Positions 9,961-21,504 are shown, counted from the stretch's first letter. The stretch is DNA of 64,000 nt from Bactericera cockerelli (GCA_024516035.1 CM044955.1:17036551-17100550); one strand, 5' to 3'. Numbers and translations: made by a program. The notes: a model not told the origin generated them from the letters alone.

Positions 9961-9978
9961 ACACCTCGGCCGAGGTGT
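9961..9978. repeat. 18-bp perfect palindrome
   Basis: ACACCTCGGCCGAGGTGT reads the same on both strands, and the flanking TTCA/GAA extends the pairing with one bulge. It is GC-rich in AT-rich DNA. Function unknown. Confidence 0.85.
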
Positions 9979-10393
9979 GAAGAACGCCTATACAAAGAAA
10001 GAGACAGCGCGGCAGAGTAAGTTAAAGAGAGAAAAACACCCAGTATCCAGTATCTCAGAAATGAAATAAAACAAGCATGTACTTACGCCATGCACATTTC
10101 ATTCACTTATGCCTTTTCTTCTTCTGGTTGTTTCCGTCATACAATTTCTTTTAATAACATTTATGAACGACTTCCCGGAGAGGCTTGTTCAGAAGAGTTG
10201 GAACATTTTTCTAACCCAACAGCAGTTAAGAAACATAAGAATAGAGAAGAGAGAGGAGTGTAGAAAATAGAACGAAACCATAAAGAACATGGGTTAACCC
10301 CGTTAATATTATGTTTAAAAAAGTAGAAACACTAGCATGATGGGGATACTTGTCAACAGTAGCATTCTTATTTCTGAAACAAAAATATTAATA

Positions 10394-10500
10394 AATTTAT
10401 ACTGCCTGATTAGTAATGAGTCTCATTATTCTAGCAATAAACTAAACTACAGGATAACTTGTCATGTCCCAGCTGGTTACGGGACAGAAAATAGGAGCAC
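10394..10500 (-). mobile_element. SINE copy with its tRNA-like head deleted
   Basis: The body (TTATACTGCCTGATTAG, CATTATTCTAGCAATAA, ACTTGTCATGTCCC) matches 16261-16368. Where that copy has a 72-base tRNA-like head, this one has only GTCCC, ten bases, and GGGAC (10466-10485), followed by ACAG ... GGAGCAC as in the other copy. The internal promoter is therefore gone while both acceptor ends remain. Short frames covering this region on both strands are unlikely to be genes. Confidence 0.66.
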
Positions 10501-10519
10501 TAATGACCTTCAGAGTACG

Positions 10520-11580
10520 ACAAGCAATTCAAGTTTCAAGGGAATTTTTTCCAATAGCTACAATGAGAAGTACACGAGGCATTTCAGACTTTGTTGTAAA
10601 ATCTGACAGAATTAACATGGCTCTCGAAATTGTTCTCAGAACGCTCCCAAAATAAAGAAAAGGTGTTAAAATGAAAGAATCAGAGTTTGTGAAGTCTTCA
10701 GAGTTCAAACTCGTAAGAGTAAGTATGTGTAGAAATGTAGATTGTGTAAGTATACGTAAAATAATATGCAAAGAAATCGTTAGTATCCTCTAGACTCTAA
10801 TAAGCAATCTCAGACCAAGATAATTAAATAATAAAATTAATTAAAAGATACACCGATTTGAAGATAAGCAAAGAATCTGCATAAATTTGAGGATTTTATC
10901 TTTGAGTGTCTATGGGCAGTGGACACATACCTACTTTCGCGGTGAACTGAACACACCTTAAAGCGCTAACCTGCAAGAACCGCCTAGTAAAATAGAGATT
11001 TTATGTGCCAGATCGAATGAATCGATTTTTGGAAAGATGGGTATAATCAGCATAATGTCCTAAGAGCTTTGATAATAAAATTGAATGTTTATGACCGTTT
11101 GATCAGTGTGAGATTGAATTCTTAATTTTTGGACTAGGTTTTTTATTTGATTTTGTAAAAAGTTGACATTACTAGTTGCTATTCTTTCGTAAGATATGGA
11201 GAAGTGGGAGTTCAATGGACTATGTTAAAAATAAAAATACCAATATTCATTAAATTTTACAGATTTTTTCTAGCATATGGCAAGATATTATGTCTATTTG
11301 TAGATTATGTATTTTTTCTCTGGGAAGACATCCATGGTTTCAACTTCCTACAATTCCATTTTTGTCAGTCAAATAGAATCTCCTTACAGTAATATAGTCT
11401 CTAAAAATATGTTGTAAATGTTTTGCAGAGGTTAATTCTGTAATGATTTTTTAAGTGCAAATACCTATTGCAGTTGAAAGTGAAATTAAACATAAATTAA
11501 AAAAAAAGAAATACCTATATTGATTTAAAAATAACTATGTAAAGTGTCCTAGATAACCTATATCGTCTTCTCGTAAAGTT
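10520..11580. other. AT-rich stretch without a recognised gene
   Basis: Short frames on both strands (for example at 10529-10771) carry no recognised motif, and opposite frames are open together. Nothing else is evident. Confidence 0.5.
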
Positions 11581-11587
11581 AAAAAAA

Positions 11588-11736
11588 GTTAAAAGTTATC
11601 ATATTTGTGTTAATCACTTTCGTGATATCACAACTACTCAAACTCGCTTTACAAAATCCACGCTGAAACCGGGACTTGAACCACCGACCTCCAGGTTACA
11701 AGTCCGCTGCCTTATCGATCAAGCTACTAAGGTCGG
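11588..11736 (-). mobile_element. tRNA-derived SINE, family A (minus strand)
   Basis: On the minus strand the head reads CCGACCTTAGTAGCTTGAT, then GGCAGCGGACTTGTAACC and the B box GGTTCAAGTCCCGG. The body continues with GTAAAGCGAGTTTGAGTAG, GATATCACGAAAGTG and ends AACACAAATATGATAACTTT. It is nearly full length and a good reference copy for this window. Confidence 0.86.
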
Positions 11737-12113
11737 ATCAAGCTACTCTTCTCTGAAGTATTGCAGAATACTCTTCGAGTCCTTAGTTCAGGTAACTGCT
11801 TGAAATATGCCCATCAATATTGAAACCTATTTCAGAGGACGTAGGATTTGAAGAGTAGAGAGATGACGTTGGATAAATAATTCTCCAAGTTCTTGGTCGA
11901 TGTTTAGATAGAAATCTTTGGCGCTGAACTTGCAACTCATCCCGCCACAATGAGATCACAACTCAAGGACCTCTCCCTGCAGATGTAGGTATCAGATAGC
12001 ACATGGGGATCCGCATAGAAGTCTTCCTGGTGACTTTGCATGAAATGTTATCATCAGAGCATGGTCGGATTGAATAATATTGATCGAGATGATGTTTTTT
12101 TCTCCTCGCATCT

Positions 12114-12184
12114 TGACCCCGTGACGTAATAGTTGTGACTGCTGCCCGCAGTCCAGAGATCCCGAGTTCGATTCTTGGTTGAGA
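12114..12184 (+). mobile_element. tRNA-like SINE head, divergent (plus strand)
   Basis: CCCGTGACGTAATAGTTG resembles an A box. CAGAGATCCCGAGTTCGATTC contains a B box with a short T-stem. The D and anticodon arms do not fold convincingly. It directly precedes a minus-strand family-C SINE, so two pol III-type elements sit next to each other in opposite directions. Confidence 0.58.
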
Positions 12185-12234
12185 TAGACTTTTAGAAGAA
12201 AATTCAGTTCTTTGTTCAAAAATGTTCAGAGGTT

Positions 12235-12622
12235 AATGTTCAAAGCATTTTCTACCACCTAACTTATTTATTTATTTACATTTTATTTTTTTATACAATA
12301 CATACAACAATAAATTATTATTAACAAAGATAAAAAAAAATTAACAATAGGTATTTACAAAATAAGATATAGAAAAAAAAAAATAATAAATTTGAATGTA
12401 CAATGTATTGTAATCCGGGGCGAAGTTAATGCCTTAGGCATTCTCTGCCACTTAACCCCGGTGCCACTTAACCTAACACTTAACACTAACCATCAGAGTC
12501 TTATTATTAAGTGGTGACAAACTCAAATAATTGAGGAAAAATCCATGCACTGTGTGGGATTCGAACCAACGGATCCCTACGCTACCTGGATTACCAGACT
12601 AGCGCTTTAACCACTCGAGTAC
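12235..12622 (-). mobile_element. tRNA-derived SINE, family C, interrupted (minus strand)
   Basis: The head (12622-12545) has GGTTCGAATCCCACACAGTG and matches the copy at 6694-6609. The 3' part, the reverse complement of TGTTCAAAGCATTTTCTACC, is found at 12237-12256. Between them lie about 200 bases with no counterpart in the other copy. The original SINE would be about 165 bp. Confidence 0.75.
12264..12470 (-). mobile_element. Insertion inside the family-C SINE, LINE 3'-end-like
   Basis: The inserted DNA starts with TTATTTATTTATTTACA and is AT-rich, ending in a GC-richer part (CCGGGGCGAAGTTAATG, CTTAACCCCGGTG). Read on the minus strand this is a unique portion followed by an A-rich tail with TAAATAAATAAA, as expected for a short 5'-truncated retro-insertion. 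ACCTAAC occurs at 12257-12263 and again at 12471-12477, a possible target-site duplication. No coding sequence remains. Confidence 0.5.
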
Positions 12623-12629
12623 AAAATTC

Positions 12630-15600
12630 AAGAGGACAAAAAAATTTTTTTGTGAATCTGTGGAACGGCATAAAGTCTTTAGAAAGTGGCCTTAAGTCCA
12701 AATGGAGTACATAGTACAATTAGTACATACCTACATAGTAATTATGCACAGAACTTCTTCGGGTTTAGTATAATTTCTTAAGTATCCACCAACCAGGTAC
12801 AATGGAAAATACTCAGGCCATTCGAGGTAGGAACCTGAAAACACACACACACAGAAGCAGTTGTTGAATATATGGAAAGAACACAACAGTTAGCAGTAGA
12901 AGGTATTCAATTTTCTTCATAAGTAGTGAATGATTAGTAATAACTTAAAAAAACTTGTTGGCACTCCGGGTGGTGTATCGGTTTGGCTGTATTAGTTACC
13001 TACTACATCTTGAAATAGAATCCCAAAAATAAATTATATAGGATTAACACTCAGCGGTGACTAACGTGGACCGCAAGGGTTGCTCATAGCGATTAAGGAC
13101 GAAATAGATGATTTTTTTAGAGAATTGTGCAGAACATGCCCAGAAAAAATCTTATTTCCATTTTTTTTTTTTTTGTCTGTAGAATGACTAGGGTGCAAAG
13201 TTAGTTCGTCTCCTTGGGCTAGACTCTTGGATAAAGTCGCTAAATGAAACGACAACCAGAACATTTCCAGAAAATTTCGGTCAGACATTTGCAGAAAATC
13301 TATCAATAATTAAAAAAAACTTTGGGCACATACACAGCATACTTAATAATTATTATATACTTTTCTGCCACACGATAAAATAGCTGAAATCCTTCCTTGT
13401 AAAAATTAAAATTCAAACCAAAATAACTAAATTTCACTAACCTTTTTACAAAAAAAAAAATCAAATTTGTTCCTCCTGTTCTAGTACTCTAGAATAGTAC
13501 AAAACTGCACTGTTCCAGAAGTTCCGAAATCAGTAAGTGTATGAGGCGTGGATTTCATTTCATACCTATCTATGTTTATATTAATAACACCGAGAACAAA
13601 GATCTGCTGAAACTTTTCAGCATTCAAATCCGAGCCTGGAGATTTCGTATCTTACGCTCACGGGTCAAAGTACGCTAATAGAACAAACCAAGTTAACCAA
13701 GCCAAATGAAGTAACTGGCCTGACCGGTTCCACAGGATCTGACCGGAGTGTATGTACTCGGCTCATACGTACTACACACTGCCCCGAGACTTAATTAATA
13801 TGCATTAGCATTGACCCAGCCAACACATTTCAGAAAAATTTGAGCGGACATTCGACCGCCGCCGTTTCAGATAAATCTTGCGTCTTGTTAATGAATCTCT
13901 TTAACGGCAGAAGCCGGAATTTTGCTAGATACCCGAAAGACATTCAAGAAATTTGACATGGAATAAGGTAAATTGAAGATATTATTTCGGGCACAAGAAT
14001 CCTTTCTGTCATGGGTTCATTAGTTTTTGCAATATCTTCTATTTAGAAGATTTTCCGTCTTGTGCTATTTAGACTTTTAGTCTGAAAAATAATTTCGTCC
14101 CGATATTTTGAATAGTTTTAAGTCGTTTCAGTAGAAATCAAGTCCATCATTGTATTTTTTTATGCCACGAGCTAATTAAACTTACTACTGATATATCCTT
14201 ACGGATTCACTCAATACTCTCATAACGCCGATTATCGGTATCCAATTACTTTTGTGCATCAAACCCTACTTTTGTTGAGTTTCAATAAAAAAAATCTCTT
14301 GATTTTAAGCTTGTTTATGTTGATATTAATCACAATACTTACTCTGGGATGGAATAAAAATCAACTCAGAAATCTATTATCTACTTTTGAATTTAATATA
14401 ATACTTCAAATCAATTTATTATAATGCTTCTCTGTAAGAACAGTAAGTAACTATAAGGTACGTTTGCTTTATGTTGAGTAAGGGCATATACAAAAGCATG
14501 TTGTATACAGCCATACTTTGTATTAGTTTGTATAGGAGGTTTAATTAGTAGTTCGACAGAAAATAATCATTTTCATTTAGGAACCATACCTAGTTATAAG
14601 TAAATATCTTAATTATATCAACGATATCAAACAAAATGGGCAAATACCTACTTTAAGTGCCGTCATGTGGTGCGTTCCGACTTTTAATAAACTTTTTTAA
14701 TTGGTCAACTCCAGTGATTGAAATTCGAATTATTTGCGAAATTTTTGTCCTGCTTCAGCTCAAATAGCACGTGCAATGCTGTTTAGTTTGTTTCAGAAAA
14801 TTCTCGGCGAGCTTCTGGGAAATGAACAATGGCATTAATGGCATGTGGCTTCTCTCCCGATGATGGAATTTTGACTGTCAAACCCGCCATTATATCTGTA
14901 TTCGGCTTCAGCTTTAGCTTGTTATACTCTTGCGGTTTCTCAGTTCTCAATGGTTTGAATAAAATATGCGTAGGAATAAAGGTATCTATATAAATATCTA
15001 CCTATTATTTTTGACAAATTGAATTCTGACCACAATTTGAATTGAAGCATGTTGTCTGGATTGAGGAATAGTTGAGGTGTTTTGTTTACTCTTGAAGTTC
15101 GTTGCTCTTTTTCTTATTGGTCTCTACTGCAAGTAGGCTGATGAAAATAGTCATTATTATCATGCCGAAATGGAAAAAAAGACAATATAGAAGAAATTTA
15201 AATCGATATAATTATGTGTAATAATTATGTAGGCAGTTAAATAAAAAGTGAGGCCATTTTCTAACCTCGCCAACTGGTATTATTTTGTGGTAAGATCTCT
15301 TTTCTGTCCAGTTTTAAAAAATTAACTAATAGAAATGAGATTCCTATGAAAGCAGATCATGCCAAATTTTATTTTGTTTCGATAGAATTAATTTCTTCAA
15401 CAACAGGAACAGTGTTACACTGCTGTTTTCCTGGTGGAGTGAACAATTTTCATGCCATTATGTTTGAATTTTTCTCCTACAAAAGCCTTAAAACAGATAA
15501 CACTTGAAACAAAATTAAGAGGGGAGATCAGTTCTCCGCTTTAGCGACCCTATAAACGATTTAAATATGAATGTCGCCCATACAGGGTATTTATATGTCT

Positions 15601-16255
15601 TGTGACTGCTATAATATAATATGTTCAGATTGTTCAGTCTCCTATAAACTGAACTTTTTGTAGTATGACCAAATATGTATGAGTAGATGAGTATCAACTT
15701 AAAATGGTAGCTCTACGTAATTTTAGAGATACTGCAAATTTGTCCCTTGGAAGTAAGTACCACCTTTCAGGCGGCTGAAGAACGATAATACTTTGTCAGT
15801 ATAATTATTTAGTCTATGAAGTAGGGAGTACATAATCCTATTTCTGTTGGGTATTATAGGATCGGGTTTTTGAGATAGTCAAATTTCATATTGTTGATGT
15901 AACTTTTTGGATTCCGTCATCATAACTATACCTAGTTGGTAAGTATAAGAGTAAAAGAAAATGTTTTGAGTATTTGTAGAAAAGGTCAAAAACGTTCATT
16001 CTATGCACCAAAGAGTTAAAACAAAAATATGGTTGCAGAGGAACCATATTTATTTATTCATGTTTGTTCGATCGATCGTTCTACCCGCGGAAGTTCTCTC
16101 TATATGAGGAAAAGCTCAAGTGACACACATGGGTCATAGGTATCTACAAGCATACCGTTGTGCTGGATAGAAGAAAGATAATGACAATACTCGGAGGTCA
16201 TTCTCGGCGGATGCTTTGCGATCCCAATTGAAGAAAATCAGGAATAATAATATCG
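12630..16255. other. Mostly unique AT-rich DNA
   Basis: No SINE, tandem array or retroelement frame was recognised. Two patches are less AT-rich and look non-repetitive: about 13675-13945 (with TAATTAATATGCATTAGC) and about 14760-14940. They could be conserved non-coding elements, but that cannot be judged from one sequence. The minus frame at 13061-13306 has no recognised domain. Confidence 0.45.
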
Positions 16256-16260
16256 CCTTA

Positions 16261-16435
16261 TTTATACTGCCCGATTAGGACTATGAAGTACCATTATTCT
16301 AGCAGTAAGCCCCAGAGATATTATTATGTGGAAAAAATCTCAAATTTGATGACAACTTGTTATGTCCCGGTTGGGTTTCGAACCCGCGACCTCTGGATTC
16401 ACTGAGTGCCGCCTTTACCACTGAGCTACCGGGAC
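16261..16435 (-). mobile_element. tRNA-derived SINE, family B-like, with intact acceptor pairing
   Basis: The minus-strand head (16435-16364, 72 bases) begins GTCCCGGTAGCTCAGTGG, a consensus A box. It has the B box GCGGGTTCGAAACCC and ends CCGGGAC, fully complementary to its first seven bases. The D-stem and anticodon stem do not form, so I do not call it a tRNA gene. The body continues to 16261 and matches the head-less copy at 10394. Confidence 0.75.
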
Positions 16436-16439
16436 AGGA

Positions 16440-17530
16440 GAGCACTTTCCCTGACCCGGTCTGCGTTTAGTCACAAGGGGTACCTCAGAATATTTTTTTA
16501 AAGTTTTTTACAGCCTCAAAAGGTCACCAGTTGAACCCTGTCGGCTTGCCACTTGCTGCTTTGTTAATATGAATAGATGAATTATTGTCGCACATCCCCT
16601 CTCCTCTAACAAAATTACACAATGGTTGAGAAAAGTTCGTAAGTTTTTTAACATGTCGGCAGTTGCAGGTTGTTTGGCAAGGGGGCAGAGGGAGAAGGTA
16701 TTTGAATACACTTGTTATGGAGGGGATAGCTAGGGATGAAGAATTAAAACATGGGATCACTGATGCGGGTTGGAAATTTTGGCGTTGAGATCTACTTCTA
16801 CCAGGAATTATACAATACATAATTATATTAGGTATGCAAAACAATCTTGTATATTTTTTTTCAATATTAAAAAGAGCAAGACAATTATCTCTATATATAA
16901 AACCGAAAAAAGGACTACCTACCTATGTTTCTTTGTCCGGAGTTGTTAACCAAAACGGTAAGAGATAGCGAAAAATGTCTAAGTATTGACCCCCTCAAAA
17001 CCATTATTGCTTTGTCCAGAAAAATTATAAAAAGTTCAAAAAATCATTGCTGTCCAGCAGTACGGCCATGTCTTAGTAAATTTGAAATTTAGTCCCGTTG
17101 CAAAGCACGGGCAAACGGCTAGTATTTAAAATAATCAACATACAATATCAATAAGCATTTACATTTATTTTGTTCCCTGGTCTTAGTATATCACCACAAC
17201 CTAATATTAGGCTTTCCCCATCTTGTGCGGGTTCCTCTAATTCACATACTAATGATGGCTATTTGAATTTTGGCTAGTGTAAATATGTAAGCTAATGATG
17301 GCTCATGTAAATATTTAATTATAAAATTTAAATGAAGTTTCCCTCTAAAACTCGTTAAAAAAATAAAAAGGACAACTGAACTTAAGATATTTCATATTTT
17401 TCAAAGGATTGAAATTTTATTTCTAACACTCCATCAAGAGCGGTCGGTGGTCATACCTAATATGCACTGAGGATGCATATCCTGTTTAAACTTTTTATGA
17501 TGTATAAAATAGTATGTAAATAAAGAGATA
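16440..17530. other. Stretch without a recognised gene
   Basis: Around 16700-16786 the plus strand reads LVMEGIARDEELKHG ... WKFWR and then stops. This is suggestive of a protein C-terminus, but I could not place it in a family and the frame upstream is short. The opposite 106-codon frame (16524-16844, minus) has no motif. Confidence 0.4.
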
Positions 17531-17532
17531 TG

Positions 17533-17690
17533 AACCGAGCATAATGGTTGAGCAGATCGATAATCTGTGGACTCGTAGCCTGGAGGTTGGTGGTTCGAGT
17601 CCCATGTACGGTAAAAATTTAGTGAGGTGAGTTTCAGTAATTTTAACATCACGATTCTAGATAACAAAAACAAGGTGGTAAAAATGGGTA
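17533..17690 (+). mobile_element. tRNA-derived SINE, family A (plus strand)
   Basis: The head begins ACCGAGCATAATGGTTGAGC and is more diverged in its A box. It then carries GTGGACTCGTAGCCTGGAGG and the B box GGTTCGAGTCCCATG. The body has GTGAGTTTCAGTAATTTTAA and ATCACGATTCTAG, related to other family-A copies. Confidence 0.76.
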
Positions 17691-18218
17691 TTACGTGCTT
17701 TAACTTTATAAGATAGTCAGAAAAAAATTACTCAAACAATGTACCACATACAACCTTAGTTTGGTGTCCGATAAGTCAGCCAGTAGTCGATCCAATGAGA
17801 AGCAAAAAAAAAGCTGGAAAAAGCAAATAAAATGCAACAACAACAAAAATCTGCCAAGTGGGTGACTGATCATTATTTTATTTGCTGGTTGCTCATGGCA
17901 TCAGACTTTCTACCATCCCTCTAAAATAAATTAGACATTAAGCTCTCACGCTTAACTAGCTTAAAACTTTAATTTGAAATTAAAAAAGTAAAATATAAAC
18001 AACTCAACACGAAGCCCGTGCGTATCTAATTTGCAGAATTGTAAATTACAAACACAAAGAATTTCACGTACTCTTTTTTTTCATTACTAATCGCATACTA
18101 AACATTTGCTATGCAAGATTAATTTTTTAAAAGGAATACCAGCGGAAGGGAGTGAAAAAATATACATTCAAATAATACAATACAAAGGTTATACATAATA
18201 TAACATAATATAACAAAA

Positions 18219-18448
18219 CCCCACCTTGCGATACATTTTTGGAAAGGTCTAATTACCAAGGATTACCGTACACAATTTTAAATTTACTAAGAAAGCCCTT
18301 TCGAAAGATATTCAGGGGTTTCCAGACTTTACTGCATAAACAAAGTTGGACGCCATTTGCAAACAGTTAATATTAAAAAAATAAAATTTGCTCCAATGTA
18401 TTTCTTATTAAAAGAAAGACCTTTTCAAAAATGTATCGCAAGGTGGGG
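18219..18448. mobile_element. Inverted-repeat element, 32-bp arms
   Basis: The left arm 18219-18250 (CCCCACCTTGCGATACATTT and on to AAAGGTCT) and the right arm 18417-18448 (AGACC ... GTATCGCAAGGTGGGG) are complementary with one mismatch. The interior includes TTCAGGGGTTTCCAGACTTT and GGACGCCATTTGC. There is no coding frame. It is probably part of a larger composite repeat that reaches 18630. Confidence 0.72.
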
Positions 18449-18630
18449 GTTCGTATTTAAAAAAATGAAGTTGGCCCCCCAGGCCCCGACATGGGGGCCG
18501 CTAACAAAAATCTACCCCACTCTAAAAGAAGGTCTCATTAGCCTGGTTCACTGTACAAAATTTTAATTTTACCGAAGAAGCCATTCGAAAGTTATTCAGG
18601 GGTTTCCAGACTTTTGCCCCACCCTGTATA
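18240..18630. repeat. Direct repeat pair overlapping the inverted-repeat element
   Basis: 18240-18335 and 18527-18620 share AAAATTTTAATTT-like, GAAAG/GAAGCC, TTCGAAAG and TATTCAGGGGTTTCCAGACTTT blocks in the same order. The second copy ends with GCCCCACCCTGTATA. Read on the minus strand this begins TATACAGGGTGGGGC, a terminus style common in insect repeats. A short GC hairpin (AGGCCCCGACATGGGGGCC) lies between them at about 18481-18499. Confidence 0.72.
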
Positions 18631-18639
18631 ATAAATAGA

Positions 18640-20335
18640 AATACTCAGAAAGGAATGTTTAAAACCTTATTTTCATGATATGAGTTTCAGAGAAAACGGG
18701 TTTTCTACGAGAGAGAAAAAATGCTACATTTCATTTTTCTTGAAGTTTACAGAGAGACAGGGCTTGGAAAATTAGATTTTATGTTTAAAAATAAAACATC
18801 AGATGACCTGCTATATGTTGAGGTTACTTGAAAATTTGCATAAAGGTGAAATTAAAACAATAGGAAACGTTGTTTGTGAAATCTAGCAGGGTTGCTTTAA
18901 CCTAGTTAAAATTAGTGTTCTGCAAAGGTACACGCAATTTTTCCCTCATTGCAAATATCTCATGTCCATATCATAGTGGGATGTAAGTTCCTTGTAGTAT
19001 GCAGATATTGCAAGTTCATTGTTGTAAGTCTCCTTCACCATTATAGAAACTGGATGTTTGTTGCACTTTCTCGAGGTATCTGAACTTATGGCTGAATCAA
19101 ATTTCAATATAATAAATCCAAAATGCATCAATCAATGACACAATTTAACTTTTCATTTGTGTTCACTTCACGAACGTAAAGTTAGCACAAGTAAGAAAGT
19201 ATTTATTTCACTTTCCAGCAACTTTCATCACAGCAAACCAGACTTCGAGGAGTTGCCAACAATGAAAAACTTATTCAAAACCATGTGAAATATTTTTTTT
19301 TTATTCCTCGCTGTTTTACCCGTACCTGCATTACCTACAACTTAGTTTATGATTACTTTATCCTCACACAATTGAGCAAATTTGTCAGGAATATCATTTT
19401 AGACACACCCACTGTTTTTGTCTACTTTGGTAGGTCCACCAGAGAGTATATCGTATATGTATGACCTGGGCCTGGTAATGGTACCATTATATGCCTCTAC
19501 ATGGGCACGGTACTAAGTCCGTCTCTTACTCTCATAGTTAGTCTTCACATTGACCCAGCCAGATAGCAGATCAGGACACAACTAGTACATCAAGCCCATT
19601 TTAGACATACTGACCTCAAACCTGCCTGTCAAGTCGGCCGGGCAATGCCGTGACAGACCATGGACTTAATGTTTATTGTTGTAAGTGGTTGGACTTTTAA
19701 ATTGCGGTCTGATTGTGTTCCGGTTCTAGGTATGTCTGAAACTCAAAATCAAGTGCGAGTGTGTATACTTTCTACTTTATAAGATGAAACACGTAGGTAA
19801 CTTATACCTAAGGTATCTCTTTTCTACCTATGTTGTTGCTTCGTTTGCCATCTAAAGAGAAGACCACTTTACGACTAACCCATTATAGCTATTATCTACC
19901 TATTATTATTTATGTTCTGTGATTTTAAAAGCGGATATATTCCCGTGGCTAGTAGTAGTTTATTTGCTAATCTTTTCATTTACTTACATGAATGTATCTT
20001 TCTTTTCTAGGATATTTCCCTGAGGATTAAGTTTCTTGTATTTGAATTTCTCCAGAACTAGCAATTCTCTTAAGTAGGTATCTCTTTTATGTAGCTACCC
20101 TATACCTACTCGTAAGTAGTTAAATACCTATATTGCTAATACAACTGATTAAATGATATGACAAATGAGCAGTCAAATAACACTCAAAGTAAATATTGCA
20201 AATAATTAGCAGATTCCATGCAAATGTTCTCTTTAATGAAAAACAAACCCTGCAAGCGTTTTGACTTGTAAATCTAATAGATCAAACGAATCTTCCTTCT
20301 ACCTCTTATTTGATTTTCAATAATCTTCATATATT
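18640..20335. other. AT-rich stretch without a recognised gene
   Basis: A slightly GC-richer segment lies at about 19430-19720. No frame, splice pair or shared repeat was recognised. Confidence 0.5.
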
Positions 20336-20340
20336 TCCTT

Positions 20341-20695
20341 TTTTCATCTCCTCCTCCTTTTCTTGCTCCTCATTTTCCTCCTCCTCCACTCGTACTTCAT
20401 TATCCGCCTTCTCTTCCTCCTTATTCTTCTCCTTATCCTCATTCTTCTGGTCTTCCTTCTTCTAGTCCTCCTCCTTCTCCTCCACTTCCTTCTTTTCATA
20501 CTCCCCCTCCTACTACTTCTCTTCCTCCCCCTTATTCTCCCCCACCTTTTGCTTCCTTCCTCTTCCTCTTTCTCCTCCTTCTCTTTCTCTTCCACCTCGT
20601 CCTTCTCCTCCTCCTTCTCTTTCAACTCTTTCTCTTCCTCTTACTTTTCCTCCTCTTTCTCCTCCCCCTCTTTTTTCATCTTAATAATCTACTTT
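20341..20695. repeat. Polypyrimidine (CTT/TCC) microsatellite tract
   Basis: The plus strand is almost entirely C and T, with irregular CTCCTCCTT and CTTCTTC repeats. The overlapping frames read as leucine-rich on the plus strand and arginine/glutamate-rich on the minus strand purely from composition. Long pure tracts of this kind can form triplex (H-DNA). Confidence 0.93.
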
Positions 20696-21129
20696 TTCTT
20701 TAGAAAAAAAATATGATTCTCAGTGTTTCTAATTGCTTTGATTCCTGAGCGTGCTCCCAAGCCCGAGGTGTCAAATAAAAATGATCCAGGGATTCCAAAG
20801 ATAGGTTCGTTATTATTAATATGAAACCTCCCGTAGCCTCGGAGGCATAATAATACTCACACGTGTTCGTATAAAATCAGAACGTGGAGAGAAATCTGAT
20901 TCTTCTTTTCATTTCAAAGATGCCTTTGCAAAGGCTTTCTAATCTCGACTTTCATAATGTTATGCCTGACTCTTTCAGTGTCGTTACCTTTTCTGTGAGG
21001 TGGCTTTCGTTATTTTCATTGAGTTACCTGTAAACAGTGTAAACCGCTTTATGTTAGACACAGTATTTAGTTTTGAGCCTTTTTTTTGAGCCACAGTGTT
21101 TGGAAGGGTATAAAATTATCTATTTTTTT

Positions 21130-21415
21130 CTGTTTGACGTCGCTTTCAACTGCATGGTCATATCGCAGATTATCTATACTTTTGAGATTTTTTTGGGTGA
21201 TTCCATTACTTTTTTATAAAATAAGAATAGTAAAAAAACGCTTCATCCAAATCAATTGGATTGGAAAAGGAATCTCTGACACTAACAGTATTGCTCTTTT
21301 TCCCTTTTTGAAGTGCAATAGTTCTTTCAAGTAGGGAGAAGATTTTGGGCTTTACAAGTTTACATCTCTGTAACATCTCGGTCATTTGAGACGGAGGTTT
21401 TATCCTCCATATTCT
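21130..21415 (+). repeat. Dispersed repeat R1, partial or interrupted copy
   Basis: GACGTCGCTTTCAACTGCAT and GGTCATATCGC at 21137-21166 match R1 clearly. Later, GACGGAGGTTTTATCCTCC, then TCTGGAAACTTATAAA at about 21390-21430, weakly match the next R1 blocks. The extra 200 bases between could be an insertion. Confidence 0.5.
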
Positions 21416-21502
21416 CTGGAAACTTATAAATCGTGATCCTCTTAAGTGGCGACAAAAAAAAATGAGAATTCTACACATCAAGGCGCGTTAAAAGTCATGA
21501 AG

Positions 21503-21504
<2 letters not shown>

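Noticed and set aside
16364..16435. Functional tRNA gene on the minus strand
   Set aside because: Acceptor stem and A/B boxes are good, but D and anticodon stems do not form, and the body matches another dispersed copy, so it is a SINE head.
16700..16786. Possible retroelement C-terminus on the plus strand
   Set aside because: Under 30 codons and not matched to a family I could name with confidence.
20344..20716. 93- and 117-codon frames on opposite strands
   Set aside because: Pure composition effect of a CTT/TCC microsatellite tract.
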